Of a stretch of 64,000 bases of DNA, positions 35,401-44,931 are shown piece after piece. Under the pieces are notes generated by a model. The model had not been told where the DNA came from. It was given only the letters and a program-made list of their open reading frames with translations, and did not search any database. Source of the stretch: JAWPMV01 sp039819665 (lineage in GTDB: Bacteria; Bacteroidota; Bacteroidia; J057). The DNA lies in NCBI GenBank assembly GCA_039819665.1, contig JBCBRM010000024.1, positions 59,037 to 123,036 of the forward strand, written 5' to 3'. Positions within the stretch are counted from its first letter, which is position 1; every line of letters starts with the position of its first letter. Made by a program: the position numbers and the translations under genes.

Positions 35401-38400
35401 ATTAAAGTTATCCGAGATAGGCAGAGGTCCACCAGGACTACTTTCAATAGTTGCCGTAAGGGTGTCATTGAAATCATTTGCATCTCCGGGGATCCCACTC
35501 GTCCATGCTTGCAGGGTATATGGTCCAGGAGGTGAAAGGTCAACATTGTTGATCACTACCTGTATACCTCTGTTAGGAAGGATTTGGTCATTGATGGTAA
35601 TGCTCTGCTGAGTACCGCCATTTAAGACGTAGTTGAAGGTAATCGGTCCATTCAGGGTATCTCTACCAAGGTTAGATACACCTACAATGATACTGTCATT
35701 AGCACTCAAACCACATTCTCCTAATGGGTAGAGTAGCGTAGTTGCTCCTGCATCCTCATCAATCAGACCCGTGATTCTAATATTGTCAAATGCAACACCA
35801 TCATCCTGAACTGATCCATCTGACCCAAAGGCGATACGCATCAGTACCTGAGGCTCACCACCCAATCCGAATAGTCGGTTTTGAGCTGTTACCCAGCCAC
35901 CGGAACCGTTGCCACTGATATCACGACCAGACCATCCTTGTTGCTGACCACCAGGGTTACCATTAATAGTATTGTCAGTATACCAGTTGTCTGGATCACC
36001 TACATTACCAATGGTTTGCCAGCTAACTCCGTCATCAATGGAGGTCTGCAAGGCAGCACCATCCCAGCTAAATTCGGCATTCCACCAGACATCGAGGAAT
36101 ACGGTTGGGGAATCAAGGGTCGAGAAGTCAAAACAAGGTCCTAAGATGAAGGAGTTCTCACTTGCGTTGTAAGATCCCGTTCCTAGTCCACCAGTTACCC
36201 ATGCATTGGCACCAGAAGAAGCACCGACTATGGTATTCTTGGCAGGTGTACCAAAAGCCCATGAGTCATTCGTTCCACCTGATGACCAACCGCCGTTTCC
36301 GGATTCGAAGTCTTCAACATAAGGGAAGGAAGAAACAACTGGACGGCTATCAACCACATAGCTAACAGTGTCATTGAATTTGTTGATATCATTGGCTGCA
36401 TCTGTTACAACCCCAATAGTATAAGTTCCAGCAGCACTCAAGTCAGCCCTTGTTCCAAAGATGTGGGTAATGGTAGCCCCGGGTGCAATCGTATCACCTA
36501 CTGTTTCTGTGATATAGGTACCACCATTAATATTGTAGGAAAGATCCACTCCGATGATAGTATCTGGACCAACATTAGAATAACTGATTTCTACAATAGA
36601 TGTATCAGCCAATCCACAATCACTTACGGGCTGAATCAAGGCAGTAGGCTCAACATCTTCTGGAGAGAAGAGAATAATTTTCACATCATCTATCGCCATA
36701 TCACCTGTAAATCCATTTCCTCTGATACCTACAAATTCGATCTGAATAGTCTCTGTACCTACAAAGTTCAAATCAACTGTATCAGTTTCCCATGGATCAG
36801 TATCTGCATTCTGGAAAGGTCCAGAACGAGTGAATACAATCGTATCGATTGTAGGAGTAATAATGTGCACTTCAAGTGTACCCATATCAGCTCCAAACAT
36901 ATGCCATCCAAAGGCAAGTTTTGGGTCCGGGTTTACACTAAGGTCTACACATGGAGAAAGGAAGCTATATGTATCTCCCTGGCCACCACCTGAAGTCTCT
37001 GTGTAGAAGTATGTACCAGCAGCTGTTCCCAAAGTAAGGTCAACAGCAGGACCTGTACCGCTAGAACCTGTTCCTCCCTGATCAGGTCTCCAACCTACAA
37101 ATGGGGATGGATTGGTAATTACCCAGCCATTGTTAGTTGCAGGATCGAAGTTTTCAAAATCTTCAGTCAGTGTACCCAATTGCAGGGGAATGGACTGCAG
37201 TGTAACAGAAGCTGTTGTATCATTTCCTGGCAAGGTGTCACCAGGAGCCGCTACATAAGCCGTCAGGGTATAAATACCAGAAGTCGTCAAATCAGCAGGT
37301 ACTGTGATGGTGTAATCCAGGGTATCTTCTGGATTCAGGGTACCAGAATTAATCACAGAACTCAGGCTCTGTGGGTTAGGACCAGCGATATCAACACCAA
37401 CGGTAGTATTGTCTGTGCTGAAATCTAAAGGCAGACTTCCTTTATTGATCAATTGAACGATAACATCCTCAGTTCCGCTGAAACAAGTAGAACCAAGCGG
37501 TGAAAGAATCGCTTCCGCTCTCATATCCACAGGAGGACCCTGGAAGATATTTACGTTATCGAATGCGATACCATCAGTCTGAGAGAATGCTCCAGAACCA
37601 AAGGCTATTCTTAAGATTACCTGAGGTTGACCAGCCAAGCCGTCAAGGTTATGACGAGCGGTTACATATTGACCGGGCCCTCCACCGAAACCGGTAGTAC
37701 CTGACCATCCTTCGGGTGAACCACCCGGAAGTGCATCAATAGTATTGTCGTTATACCAGTTATTAGGATCACCAAAAGAACCTACATTTTGCCAGCTTTG
37801 GCCACCATCTACAGAAGACTGTAAAACAGCACCATCTGTGCTGAAGAAAATCTCCCACCAGATATCAAGGCTAATAGAAGCAGATGTTAAGCTGGAGAAG
37901 TCGAAACATGGAGAAACTACCCATGATTGCTCATTGGCGTTGTAATCACCTGTCGCCAATCCACCCGTTACCCATGCGTTTACTCCGGAAGAAGCACCCT
38001 GGATAATAGACTTGGCAGGTGTACCAAATGTCCAGCTATTATTTATACCACCTGCAAGCCATCCTCCTTCTCCATTTTCAAAGTCTTCTGAATAAGGGAA
38101 AGTCGAAACTTGTGGATAAGTAATCAAACTCAATCTAACCGTGTCATTCTGATTCAAGGTATCAGCAGGAGTAAGCGATGTGGTTACAATTGTGATATCG
38201 TGGAAACCTGGAGCAGAAAGATCTGCAGTGGCTGTAAAGGTATATGCAAGTGTATCACCCGGGGCGATAGTAGTTGGGATCGTTTCAGGAGTTGTAAATG
38301 CACCACCATCAACAGAGAATGAAGCAACTGCATTTGCCAATGGAGAAGATCCAAAGTTGACAAGGGAAACACTTACTGTTTCATTTGCAGTCAAAGCACA

Positions 38401-40830
38401 TCCTGAGCCGGGGGCAAGAACTGCATCAGCCAATGCATCAATTGGAGCAGGCTCTTTGATAGAAATATCATCGATCGCCATATCTCCCGTAAATCCATTT
38501 CCTCTGGTACCTACAAAACGAAGTTGGATAGTCTCACCAGCGAAAGAAGTCAAATCCGCAATTGCTTCTAAATACGGATCGCTTTGGATTAACTGTTGTT
38601 GTCCAACTGCCAGGAATACAGAAGTCTCTGTTCCATCAGCCTGGACAACTCTGGCTTCCAAAGATCCCATATCAGCACCATGCATATGGTACCAGAAAGA
38701 AAGCTTAGGCAAGCTAGCTCCAGTTAGATCAATACAATTGGTTGTCAATGTATAAGTATCTCCCTGAATACCTCCGGAAGTTTCGGTGTAGAAGTAGATA
38801 CCAGCACCTGTTCCAAGCGTATGGTCAGTATTAGGTCCTGTACCTGTAGAACCGGTACCTCCCTGATCTACTTGCCAACCTACTCCATTAGAAGCGCTGG
38901 TAGTAGTTACCGTCCAACCTGTTGGTAGAGGTGCTCCAGGAATAAAGCTCTGGAGATCTTCGAGGTATGGAAGGACATCAGGTGTAAAATGTTCAACTGA
39001 GAAACTGATGGTATCATTGAATCCATCCGTATCACCAGGTATAGTGAACCAGGCTCTTATATCATAAACTGAGGGGGTGCTCAAATCGGCACCTGTAGTA
39101 AATGAATAAGTAGCAGTATCTCCGGCATTCACCGTATTTGTGAACTGCTCAGATACTGGCGTACCTCCATTTACACTATAAGAAATAGGGAAGTTGCTGA
39201 TAGCAGTAGTACCAACATTTGTGAAACTAACAGTTACAGTTTCTGCAGCCGAAAGACCACAACCACTATTTGGGGAACTGCTTGCAAGCATCGCTCCGTT
39301 GATTGGAGGGAGCTCAAGTATGTTGATGTTGTCAAAGGCGAATCCATCATCCTGAACAGATCCGTCTGATCCAAAAGCGATTCTCAGAAGTACACTTGAC
39401 TGCCCGCCTAATCCATCGAGTAAATGTTCAGCGCGTACCCAGCCACCTGAACCATTATTGGTACTCACGCGACCGGACCAGCCTTCTTGCTGCCCACCGG
39501 GATTACCATTGATCGTGTTGTCAGTATACCAGTTATTAGGATCACCAAAAGCCCCTACATTTTGCCAGGTCTGTCCAGCATCAATAGATGACTGAAGTAC
39601 AGCACCATCCCAGCTAAATTCTGAATTCCACCAAACATCCATACGAATCAATGGATTTGTCAAGGTAGAAAAGTCAAAACAGGGACCGTTTACAGCAGAA
39701 TTATCATTTGGACTATAAGAGCCTGAAAGGCCACCGTTCATCCATGCATTAAATCCAGAAGAAGCACCCTGAATGGTCGCTTTCTGTGGTGTACCAAATG
39801 CCCAGGTACTATTTTGAGAGTTCAGGACATCTGGCGTCCATCCTCCAAAGCCTGCCTCAAAGTCTTCAAAGTACGGGAAGGAGTTTACCAATGGAATAGA
39901 AATGATCGTCGCAGAGATTGTATCATTTGTATTCAGGGTATCCTGAGGACTAGTAGTAACAACTACCAGCGTATGCGAACCGGATACAGAAAGGTCAGCA
40001 GTAGCAGTAAATGTATAGTTTACTGTATCACCAGGTGCGATCGGACCCGGGATGGCTTCCGGAGCACCGAAAGGACTGCCATCGAGTGAAAATGAAGCAA
40101 CTGCGTTATTTAGCGCCAGAGCTCCCTGGTTGATTACCTGGACAGTTACTGCTTCTGTAGCAGTAAGTCCACAATCAGATTGTGGAGAAAGAAGAGAATT
40201 GGCAAGGACGTCAACGTCAGGTGCCTGGAATAATGCCACATCATCTATGGCCATATCTCCAGTAAAGTCGCCTCCGTGAATACTCACAAAAGAAACTTGT
40301 ACATTCATTCCAACATAAGCAGTCAAGTCAATGATAGCCTGTCTGTAAGGCTCCGTATCAGACTGCTGTTGCTGGCCACTCAGAGACCATACAGTAACAT
40401 CTGTAGTCCCGTCTAGAATGTGTACCTCCAGAGTACCCATACCGGCACCAAACATATGGTACCAAAACGTAAGACGAGGAGCAGTAGTTCCTACCAGGTC
40501 AATACACGGAGAAGTGAGTGCGAAGGTATCTCCCAGAGCAGTAGGAGATGATGTTTCCGTGTACATGTAAATACCGGCACTGGTTCCGGTTGTGTGGTCA
40601 GTAGCGGGGCCGGTGCCACCAGATCCTGTACCTCCATTATCAACAAACCAGCCCAGCGAGCCAGTATTGTTTGAAGTACGTGTCCAGTTTTGACCTACCG
40701 TTCCCGGACTACCTGTTGTAAACGTTTCAAAGTCTTCCAAATAAGGGACAGTACTGTTGGGAGCACAAGGCTGAGCCATCAGTACAGAACCCAGAAGACA
40801 TGACGCTAAAAAGGTAAGTAATTGCTTCAT
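32488..40830 (-). CDS. giant modular T9SS-secreted surface protein
   Basis: 2780 residues. After the signal peptide (MKQLLTFLASCLLGSVLMAQ) two kinds of jelly-roll/MAM-like module alternate, separated by CARDB-like beta domains (SDCGL..E.V.V...N.G). Module A (AGIYFYTETSGG, FWYHMHGADMG) occurs near 40.6, 38.8, 37.0 and in divergent form 35.25 kb. Module B (GASSGxNAWVTGG, GDPxNWYTDNTI) occurs near 39.75, 38.0 and 36.2 kb. The unit therefore repeats about every 1.78 kb, three times. Five tandem Ig-like repeats (DLGPD..EC...LDAGN, about 33.0-33.8 kb), a PKD domain (LWDFGDGVG) and a type A T9SS sorting tail (YPNPTTEDF to the end) follow. A cell-surface adhesin or matrix role is likely; ligands are unknown. 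Confidence 0.88.
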   Translation of the reverse strand: MKQLLTFLASCLLGSVLMAQPCAPNSTVPYLEDFETFTTGSPGTVGQNWTRTSNNTGSLGWFVDNGGTGSGGTGPATDHTTGTSAGIYMYTETSSPTALGDTFALTSPCIDLVGTTAPRLTFWYHMFGAGMGTLEVHILDGTTDVTVWSLSGQQQQSDTEPYRQAIIDLTAYVGMNVQVSFVSIHGGDFTGDMAIDDVALFQAPDVDVLANSLLSPQSDCGLTATEAVTVQVINQGALALNNAVASFSLDGSPFGAPEAIPGPIAPGDTVNYTFTATADLSVSGSHTLVVVTTSPQDTLNTNDTISATIISIPLVNSFPYFEDFEAGFGGWTPDVLNSQNSTWAFGTPQKATIQGASSGFNAWMNGGLSGSYSPNDNSAVNGPCFDFSTLTNPLIRMDVWWNSEFSWDGAVLQSSIDAGQTWQNVGAFGDPNNWYTDNTINGNPGGQQEGWSGRVSTNNGSGGWVRAEHLLDGLGGQSSVLLRIAFGSDGSVQDDGFAFDNINILELPPINGAMLASSSPNSGCGLSAAETVTVSFTNVGTTAISNFPISYSVNGGTPVSEQFTNTVNAGDTATYSFTTGADLSTPSVYDIRAWFTIPGDTDGFNDTISFSVEHFTPDVLPYLEDLQSFIPGAPLPTGWTVTTTSASNGVGWQVDQGGTGSTGTGPNTDHTLGTGAGIYFYTETSGGIQGDTYTLTTNCIDLTGASLPKLSFWYHMHGADMGSLEARVVQADGTETSVFLAVGQQQLIQSDPYLEAIADLTSFAGETIQLRFVGTRGNGFTGDMAIDDISIKEPAPIDALADAVLAPGSGCALTANETVSVSLVNFGSSPLANAVASFSVDGGAFTTPETIPTTIAPGDTLAYTFTATADLSAPGFHDITIVTTSLTPADTLNQNDTVRLSLITYPQVSTFPYSEDFENGEGGWLAGGINNSWTFGTPAKSIIQGASSGVNAWVTGGLATGDYNANEQSWVVSPCFDFSSLTSASISLDIWWEIFFSTDGAVLQSSVDGGQSWQNVGSFGDPNNWYNDNTIDALPGGSPEGWSGTTGFGGGPGQYVTARHNLDGLAGQPQVILRIAFGSGAFSQTDGIAFDNVNIFQGPPVDMRAEAILSPLGSTCFSGTEDVIVQLINKGSLPLDFSTDNTTVGVDIAGPNPQSLSSVINSGTLNPEDTLDYTITVPADLTTSGIYTLTAYVAAPGDTLPGNDTTASVTLQSIPLQLGTLTEDFENFDPATNNGWVITNPSPFVGWRPDQGGTGSSGTGPAVDLTLGTAAGTYFYTETSGGGQGDTYSFLSPCVDLSVNPDPKLAFGWHMFGADMGTLEVHIITPTIDTIVFTRSGPFQNADTDPWETDTVDLNFVGTETIQIEFVGIRGNGFTGDMAIDDVKIILFSPEDVEPTALIQPVSDCGLADTSIVEISYSNVGPDTIIGVDLSYNINGGTYITETVGDTIAPGATITHIFGTRADLSAAGTYTIGVVTDAANDINKFNDTVSYVVDSRPVVSSFPYVEDFESGNGGWSSGGTNDSWAFGTPAKNTIVGASSGANAWVTGGLGTGSYNASENSFILGPCFDFSTLDSPTVFLDVWWNAEFSWDGAALQTSIDDGVSWQTIGNVGDPDNWYTDNTINGNPGGQQQGWSGRDISGNGSGGWVTAQNRLFGLGGEPQVLMRIAFGSDGSVQDDGVAFDNIRITGLIDEDAGATTLLYPLGECGLSANDSIIVGVSNLGRDTLNGPITFNYVLNGGTQQSITINDQILPNRGIQVVINNVDLSPPGPYTLQAWTSGIPGDANDFNDTLTATIESSPGGPLPISDNFNNYPDGEEIFNDLVNDQLADLPWEVNFNGTGSTNTGPNDDVSGGGGYIYMEASGSADGDQARLSTGCLDLTTATNPKLFYSYHMYGSSIGFLSIDGETAGGQTNLGLLIGEQQFDSNDPWITDTINLAPFIGQTINITFTGQITADPTGTTFRGDISLDNIEIRELLANDIGVTNILAPTGEDCGDDSTIVEVEIVNYGTNAQSNFPVTANISGGTVATVNGTFSGTLDAGDTATMVIGGFNSNTGGVMNISAFTGLPSDQFIGNNTAMGVAVFAVSPEAPLAINDSVCFTDTAIFDLAVTGIADEFYWYDSITGGNLVATGTTFQTPMLTTSTSYYVESRSFRPQQIETSLTELFQEQDGSMFDLTAIGSPIEVDSFDINIDGAPGPTINVEVYYLDSSYTTSYDGVSITNPTDWTLLGTTSVVSAGEGNQTRVAIGGLTIPQGETYGIYITATGIAGLTHDFGTFNFSGPGLNLSAGISVAYPFGGASNNQVLTNRAFSGRVYYQNLGCNSDRTPVTGTILPVPPVDLGPDGIECEGFLLDASNPTFVSYDWGNNITTPTLQADTSGSYIVNVVDAFGCTASDTVVLIINDAPDVDLGPDRTECNMVTLDAGNPGASFIWSVAGQFAQTLDVDQSGTYSVTVNQLGCETSDTVNVTILPGPVVDLGADREACDPITLDAGNAGSTFQWSTGETSQTIMVMPPPTGTSDTISVTVTTANGCDDSGQIIITGGTEPVVDLGMDQIACDSVVLDAGNAGATFLWSTGGTAQMETVTQSGSVTVIVAEANGCSASDTVDITVNTVPTADFTFNAPNFQFTYDFTNSSTGGVDSVLWDFGDGVGTSTDLNPSYTYGLAGAFEVTLIVYNDCGTDTTKQILAGVAIDEEFNAMISVYPNPTTEDFFVELNGFDFQADKLTIEVTDTRGRKVFRHVEENIFGLYRQRVDLTKHAEGVYLVRISDGERTAYKRIMKE

Positions 40831-41152
40831 GTTAGGTTCTTATTAAAGTAAGCAGATCAACTAAAATACAACTACCCCTTCTAAAATCAAATTTTTGGAA
40901 AGGCACGAATCCTGCACTTAATGGCATTTTTTTCTTACGTCAATAGTCAAAAGCCTAATTTTTGGGCTCATTTAAGCGGGTAAGAAAAATTAATAAAATG
41001 TCGCCTTTTCGATTAAGGGAGAGTTAAATACTTGTTAATGAAGGAATTCCCATATAGATTTTCGTCCAACTAACAGATAAACAGGGAGAAAGATTTTTCC
41101 CTTACAGAAAAAAATTAATAGAAATGAAAAAAAGGATTGTGGAAATCTTTTC
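40831..41152. other. promoter region of the giant gene
   Basis: 322 AT-rich bases between the histidine kinase stop and the giant gene. Besides the promoter at 40861-40891 it holds a 10-bp inverted repeat TTTTTCTTAC (40929-40938) / GTAAGAAAAA (40980-40989) enclosing an AGCC/GGCT hairpin. That could be the terminator of the two-component operon or a regulatory site. Confidence 0.5.
40861..40891 (-). promoter_or_regulatory. Bacteroidota-type promoter of the giant gene
   Basis: On the minus strand TTTG (40891-40888), 19 bases, then TATTTTAG (40868-40861). It matches TTTG-N19-TAnnTTTG with one mismatch. The start codon lies 31 bases downstream of the -7 box. Confidence 0.6.
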
Positions 41153-42100
41153 TTATTGATCGCTGGTCATTTTAAGAGAGAAAGTAAAAACTGTCCCAGA
41201 TCCCGGGCTACTTTCTACCGTAATTTGCTCTCCGTGGAGTTTTAACAAATGCTTGCAAATGGCTAACCCCAAACCTGTACCCCCTTTATCCCGTGAGCGG
41301 CTTTTGTCTACCCGGTAAAATCTTCGGAAAATTTTATCCAAATGTTCCTTATCAATACCTTTCCCCTCATCAGCTACACTTACATACATTTTATTTTCTT
41401 CTGAAGTAAGAGCAACTTGAATCTCCCCTTCTGAATCTCCATATTTGATGGCATTGTCAACGAGGTTTGTAAGCACCTGAAGGATTCTTTCACGATCAGC
41501 CAGTACATATGTGTCTTCATGCCCATTACTGACCAAACGGAAAGATATATTGCGGTTTTTCTTTGTGAATTTGTACTCTAATGATTCGATAACATCAATT
41601 ATCAATTCATAAATCCTGAATTTTCGAATCTTCATCTCCATTTCTCCTGATTCCGCCTGGGTAATAATCAAAAGATCTTCCACCAGGCTTGAAAGCCGAT
41701 CTGCATTTCGCATGGCTTTCTTCAAGAATTTCATTCGCACTTTTTCATCATCTATAGCTCCATCCATTAGCGTATGGATGAATCCCTGAACCGCAAAAAT
41801 TGGAGTTTTCAGTTCATGCGATACTTCCCCTAAAAACTCACGGCGATAAGTTTCTAGGTCCTTGAGTTTCTTTATTTCCCGCTGATTGACCAGTTGAAGG
41901 GATTTCAGGCGTCGATATACCAACCATTCGAGAGTCATCACCAAACTCAGGAAGGTAATAAATAGAAAAAGCAGAATCTCTCCGAAAGCTTCTGTAAAAT
42001 CCCAGTCGCTCGCAGCCGACCTAATAAATACATAAAAAACAGTGAGCCCTATGCTCAGGTAGAGGGAGACCAGAATTGAGGAGGGGAGTTTTGATTTCAT
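41153..42100 (-). CDS. PhoR-like sensor histidine kinase
   Basis: 315 residues with two N-terminal membrane helices (about 8-28 and 41-61) and a very short loop between them, so no large periplasmic sensor. The H-box is EVSHELKTPIFAVQGF with phospho-acceptor His95. The ATPase domain has DNAIKYG (N box), DEGKGID (G1) and GGTGLGLAICKHLL (G2). Its ATG overlaps the response regulator stop by 4 bases. Together they form a PhoR/PhoB-like two-component system; the stimulus is unknown. Confidence 0.92.
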   Translation of the reverse strand: MKSKLPSSILVSLYLSIGLTVFYVFIRSAASDWDFTEAFGEILLFLFITFLSLVMTLEWLVYRRLKSLQLVNQREIKKLKDLETYRREFLGEVSHELKTPIFAVQGFIHTLMDGAIDDEKVRMKFLKKAMRNADRLSSLVEDLLIITQAESGEMEMKIRKFRIYELIIDVIESLEYKFTKKNRNISFRLVSNGHEDTYVLADRERILQVLTNLVDNAIKYGDSEGEIQVALTSEENKMYVSVADEGKGIDKEHLDKIFRRFYRVDKSRSRDKGGTGLGLAICKHLLKLHGEQITVESSPGSGTVFTFSLKMTSDQ

Positions 42101-42777
42101 TTTTCTTTGGCGAATTTATAGCCAACTCCTTTAACTGTTTGAATATAGCCTTCACCTATCTTTTCTCTCAATTTACGAATGTGCACATCAATGGTACGAT
42201 CAACTACGTAGACATCTCCCCAGATCTTTTCTAACAATTTCTCCCGTCGAAAAACCTTTCCGGGTTTAGAAGCCAGAAAATAGAGCAGTTCAAACTCTTT
42301 TCTCGGCAGATTGAAAATCTCATTTCCTCTACGCACGATATATTCATCCCTGATGATTTCCAAATCCTTTACATTCAACATATCCTGTTCATCCTTAAAG
42401 GTCTGATCCCTTCTGAGAATGGCCTTAATACGTGAAAGCAAAACACGAGGCTTAATAGGTTTGGCTATATAGTCATCTGCACCGGCATCAAAGCCTGCTA
42501 GCTCAGAATACTCTTCAGCTCTCGCTGTAAGGAATACAATAAAAGTTCCTTTCAATTCAGGAAGTTCGCGCAGCCTACGACAAGTTTCGATCCCGTCCAT
42601 CTGAGGCATCATGATGTCCAGTAAAACCATATTAGGCTTCTCAGTCTTTGCCATTGTGATAGCTTCGTCACCATCCATCGCAGACAAGACTTCATAGCCT
42701 TCTTTTTCAAGGTTATACTCTAAAAGATCTAAAATGTCCTTTTCGTCATCGACGATTAGCACTTTGTTGCGTGCCAT
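42097..42777 (-). CDS. PhoB-like response regulator (OmpR family)
   Basis: 226 residues. The receiver domain has the acidic pair Asp10/Asp11 and phospho-acceptor Asp54 in VLLDIMMPQMDG, and Lys in DDYIAKPIKP. The OmpR-type winged helix spans about 130-224 (FNLPRKEFELLYFLA, VDVHIRKLR-type segment, VKGVGYKF). It is the first gene of the pair and overlaps the kinase gene by 4 bases. Confidence 0.93.
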   Translation of the reverse strand: MARNKVLIVDDEKDILDLLEYNLEKEGYEVLSAMDGDEAITMAKTEKPNMVLLDIMMPQMDGIETCRRLRELPELKGTFIVFLTARAEEYSELAGFDAGADDYIAKPIKPRVLLSRIKAILRRDQTFKDEQDMLNVKDLEIIRDEYIVRRGNEIFNLPRKEFELLYFLASKPGKVFRREKLLEKIWGDVYVVDRTIDVHIRKLREKIGEGYIQTVKGVGYKFAKEK

Positions 42778-43336
42778 AAATATTCTATTACCTTTCGAAT
42801 GGTTGGCAATATAAAGAATCCTGAGGGTATTCTGATTTTTTTACCAAAAATCTTTAACAAGGGTAAATTTCTATTTCTAATTGCCAAATCCAAAAATTCC
42901 ACCTAATCCCATTTTTGGCTAAGCCAAAAATCATAGGTTCCCAAATTTCAGAAGACCCAATGCAAGTCTAAATTCCAGGAAAACAATCTCTACTTTTCTC
43001 CTATTTCTTTACACCAGAATTTATAAAATCAAGCCCTAAATTTCCTGGATCAGAGGCAGATCGGATGTAATATATTAAAGACTGAGCAGTGCTATAATGC
43101 TTTTTTTTAGATTTATGAGGGTAAGATTTTCTTGCCTCAAGGAAAATTTTTCTTAAAAATCTATTTCCAGCGTTCAGGAATGAAAACGCATACTAAAAAT
43201 CAGACGTTAAGATTAGTTCATTATATGAATTTTTTTGACCGTAAATATATTTTAGCTTGTAATTCAATAAACTAACAGAGCTAAATTCTATTAGGATATT
43301 AAAGATAGTTCTTATAGGCACTCATTTACCTCATCC
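42778..43336. other. divergent region between response regulator and PAS kinase
   Basis: 559 AT-rich bases with two divergent starts. It contains a 21-bp perfect palindrome (42911-42931). A 31-codon ORF at 43180-43275 (MKTHTKNQTLRLVHYMNFF) is not convincing. No exact -7 box was found. Confidence 0.45.
42911..42931. promoter_or_regulatory. 21-bp perfect palindrome upstream of the response regulator
   Basis: ATTTTTGGCT, a, AGCCAAAAAT: two 10-base arms with one central base, 134 bases before the response regulator start. It could be an operator, or a symmetric hairpin acting as a terminator. Confidence 0.4.
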
Positions 43337-44926
43337 ATGGAGAAACATCAAGAACATGCATTACTCGCTCCGAAATCCGTAGAAAGAAGAACTGATATTA
43401 ACAATAAAAAACATGTGAAAGCCATCTCTGAATTCTCAAAAACAGGGCTTTATCAGGAATACAGAGAAAGTAGAAAAAAAGAAAGCAGGCTGGGGTATAT
43501 ACTGGATCAATGCGAGGAAATGATTGTCTCCCTGGATACGCAAAATAAAATCACCTACCTGAACAGAGGCTTCAAAGAACATTTTCAAAGTCGATTTTCT
43601 ATTTCTCTAGCTGAAGGGAGCAATTTTCCTGATTCTCTAAAGGGAAAATTAAAATCATACTGGGAGGACTTATTGAAACGGGCAAAAAGCGGGGTCAACT
43701 TTGAAGAGCAAATCAAGTTGGAGGTTAAAGAGGTTAACTTTCAATATCGTTCCCGCTTTGTCGCTGAAAAAGATGCAAATGGAAATCTAAAGGAATACTG
43801 GTTTTTCCTAAAAGACATAACTACCGAGGCTGAGGAATTGGAACAGGTTTACAAAAAGCAATCGATGTTTGAGTCTATCAGTAATAGTGTGCAGGAAGGA
43901 ATTTTCAGAAGCAGTAGAGATGAGGGAATTATTTATGTAAATCTGGCCTTTGCCCGCATGTTTGGGTATCATACAGTAGAGGAGATCCTAACCGTTGATC
44001 CTTCAGAGCTGTACATGGATCCTGATAGGCGGAATGATTTTGTGAGAATTGTCCAGGAACAAGGTTCTTTTTTTAATGAGGAGGTTGAATTCAAGCGAAA
44101 AGACGGCACATCTTTCTGGGGACTCATTTCTTCTGTTCCCTCCTATGATACCTATGGAAAAAGATATCATGATGGAGCTATTAGAGACGTAACACAACTC
44201 AAAGAGGTAGAACGAAGCCTTAAGGAGAATTTTGAAGAGTTACAGAAAGTAAATAGGGAGTTGGATCGCTTTGTGTACAGTACTTCCCATGATCTGAGAG
44301 CTCCTTTAGTATCCATCGCAGGCCTCATCAATATCACACGCATTGAAACAGACGAAAACCTCAGGCAAAAATACCTGGGCTTGATGGACAACAGCATCCA
44401 AAAGCTGGATGACTTCATCAAAGATATCATTGGATACAGCCGTAATTCCCGCCTTGAACTCAAATTTGAAGAAGTAAATTTCAAAGAGTTACTGGAGGAA
44501 GCCTTTGAATCTCTCAGTCCTAAAGGAAATAGCAGACCTATAAAAACACTTTTAAAGATTGAAGGAAAAGCAAACTTTGTCTCCGATCTCACCCGTCTCA
44601 AAACCATTTTTAATAATCTCTTATCCAATGCATTCCGCTACCACGATCCAGAAAAAGAGGAATCTTTTATAGAAGTTAGCATAAAACTGAAAGAAAATGA
44701 GGCTTTCATCCGGGTGGAAGACAATGGAATAGGAATCGAAGAAAAATACCAGGATAAAATTTTCCAGATGTTTTACCGCGCCACACAGAAAAGTCAGGGC
44801 TCCGGAATCGGACTCTACATTGTGAAAGAAGCCGTAGAAAAACTGGGTGGGGAGATATCCGTGGATTCAGAAGCTGGCCTCGGAACCACATTTGATTTAA
44901 GAATACCGACGGGGAAGGAGGAATGA
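43337..44926 (+). CDS. soluble PAS-domain histidine kinase
   Basis: 529 residues without membrane segments. Two PAS domains lie at about 45-150 and 165-290 (the second with GIIYVNLAFARMFGYHTVEE and a PAC end YHDGAIRDVTQLKEVE). The H-box is YSTSHDLRAPLVSIAGL with His around 318. The ATPase domain has NNLLSNAFRY, DNGIGIEEKYQDKIF and GSGIGLYIVKEAV. No response regulator is adjacent, so it is an orphan kinase. It should sense a cytosolic ligand or redox state through PAS. Confidence 0.9.
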   Translation: MEKHQEHALLAPKSVERRTDINNKKHVKAISEFSKTGLYQEYRESRKKESRLGYILDQCEEMIVSLDTQNKITYLNRGFKEHFQSRFSISLAEGSNFPDSLKGKLKSYWEDLLKRAKSGVNFEEQIKLEVKEVNFQYRSRFVAEKDANGNLKEYWFFLKDITTEAEELEQVYKKQSMFESISNSVQEGIFRSSRDEGIIYVNLAFARMFGYHTVEEILTVDPSELYMDPDRRNDFVRIVQEQGSFFNEEVEFKRKDGTSFWGLISSVPSYDTYGKRYHDGAIRDVTQLKEVERSLKENFEELQKVNRELDRFVYSTSHDLRAPLVSIAGLINITRIETDENLRQKYLGLMDNSIQKLDDFIKDIIGYSRNSRLELKFEEVNFKELLEEAFESLSPKGNSRPIKTLLKIEGKANFVSDLTRLKTIFNNLLSNAFRYHDPEKEESFIEVSIKLKENEAFIRVEDNGIGIEEKYQDKIFQMFYRATQKSQGSGIGLYIVKEAVEKLGGEISVDSEAGLGTTFDLRIPTGKEE

Positions 44927-44931
44927 GGAGA

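Noticed and set aside
38180..38755. 191-codon plus-strand ORF in the giant gene
   Set aside because: Shadow of the repeated coding sequence; similar shadow frames recur in the other repeat units.
43180..43275. 31-codon ORF upstream of the PAS kinase
   Set aside because: AT-rich chance ORF with no hydrophobic or domain pattern; ends before the kinase start without coupling.
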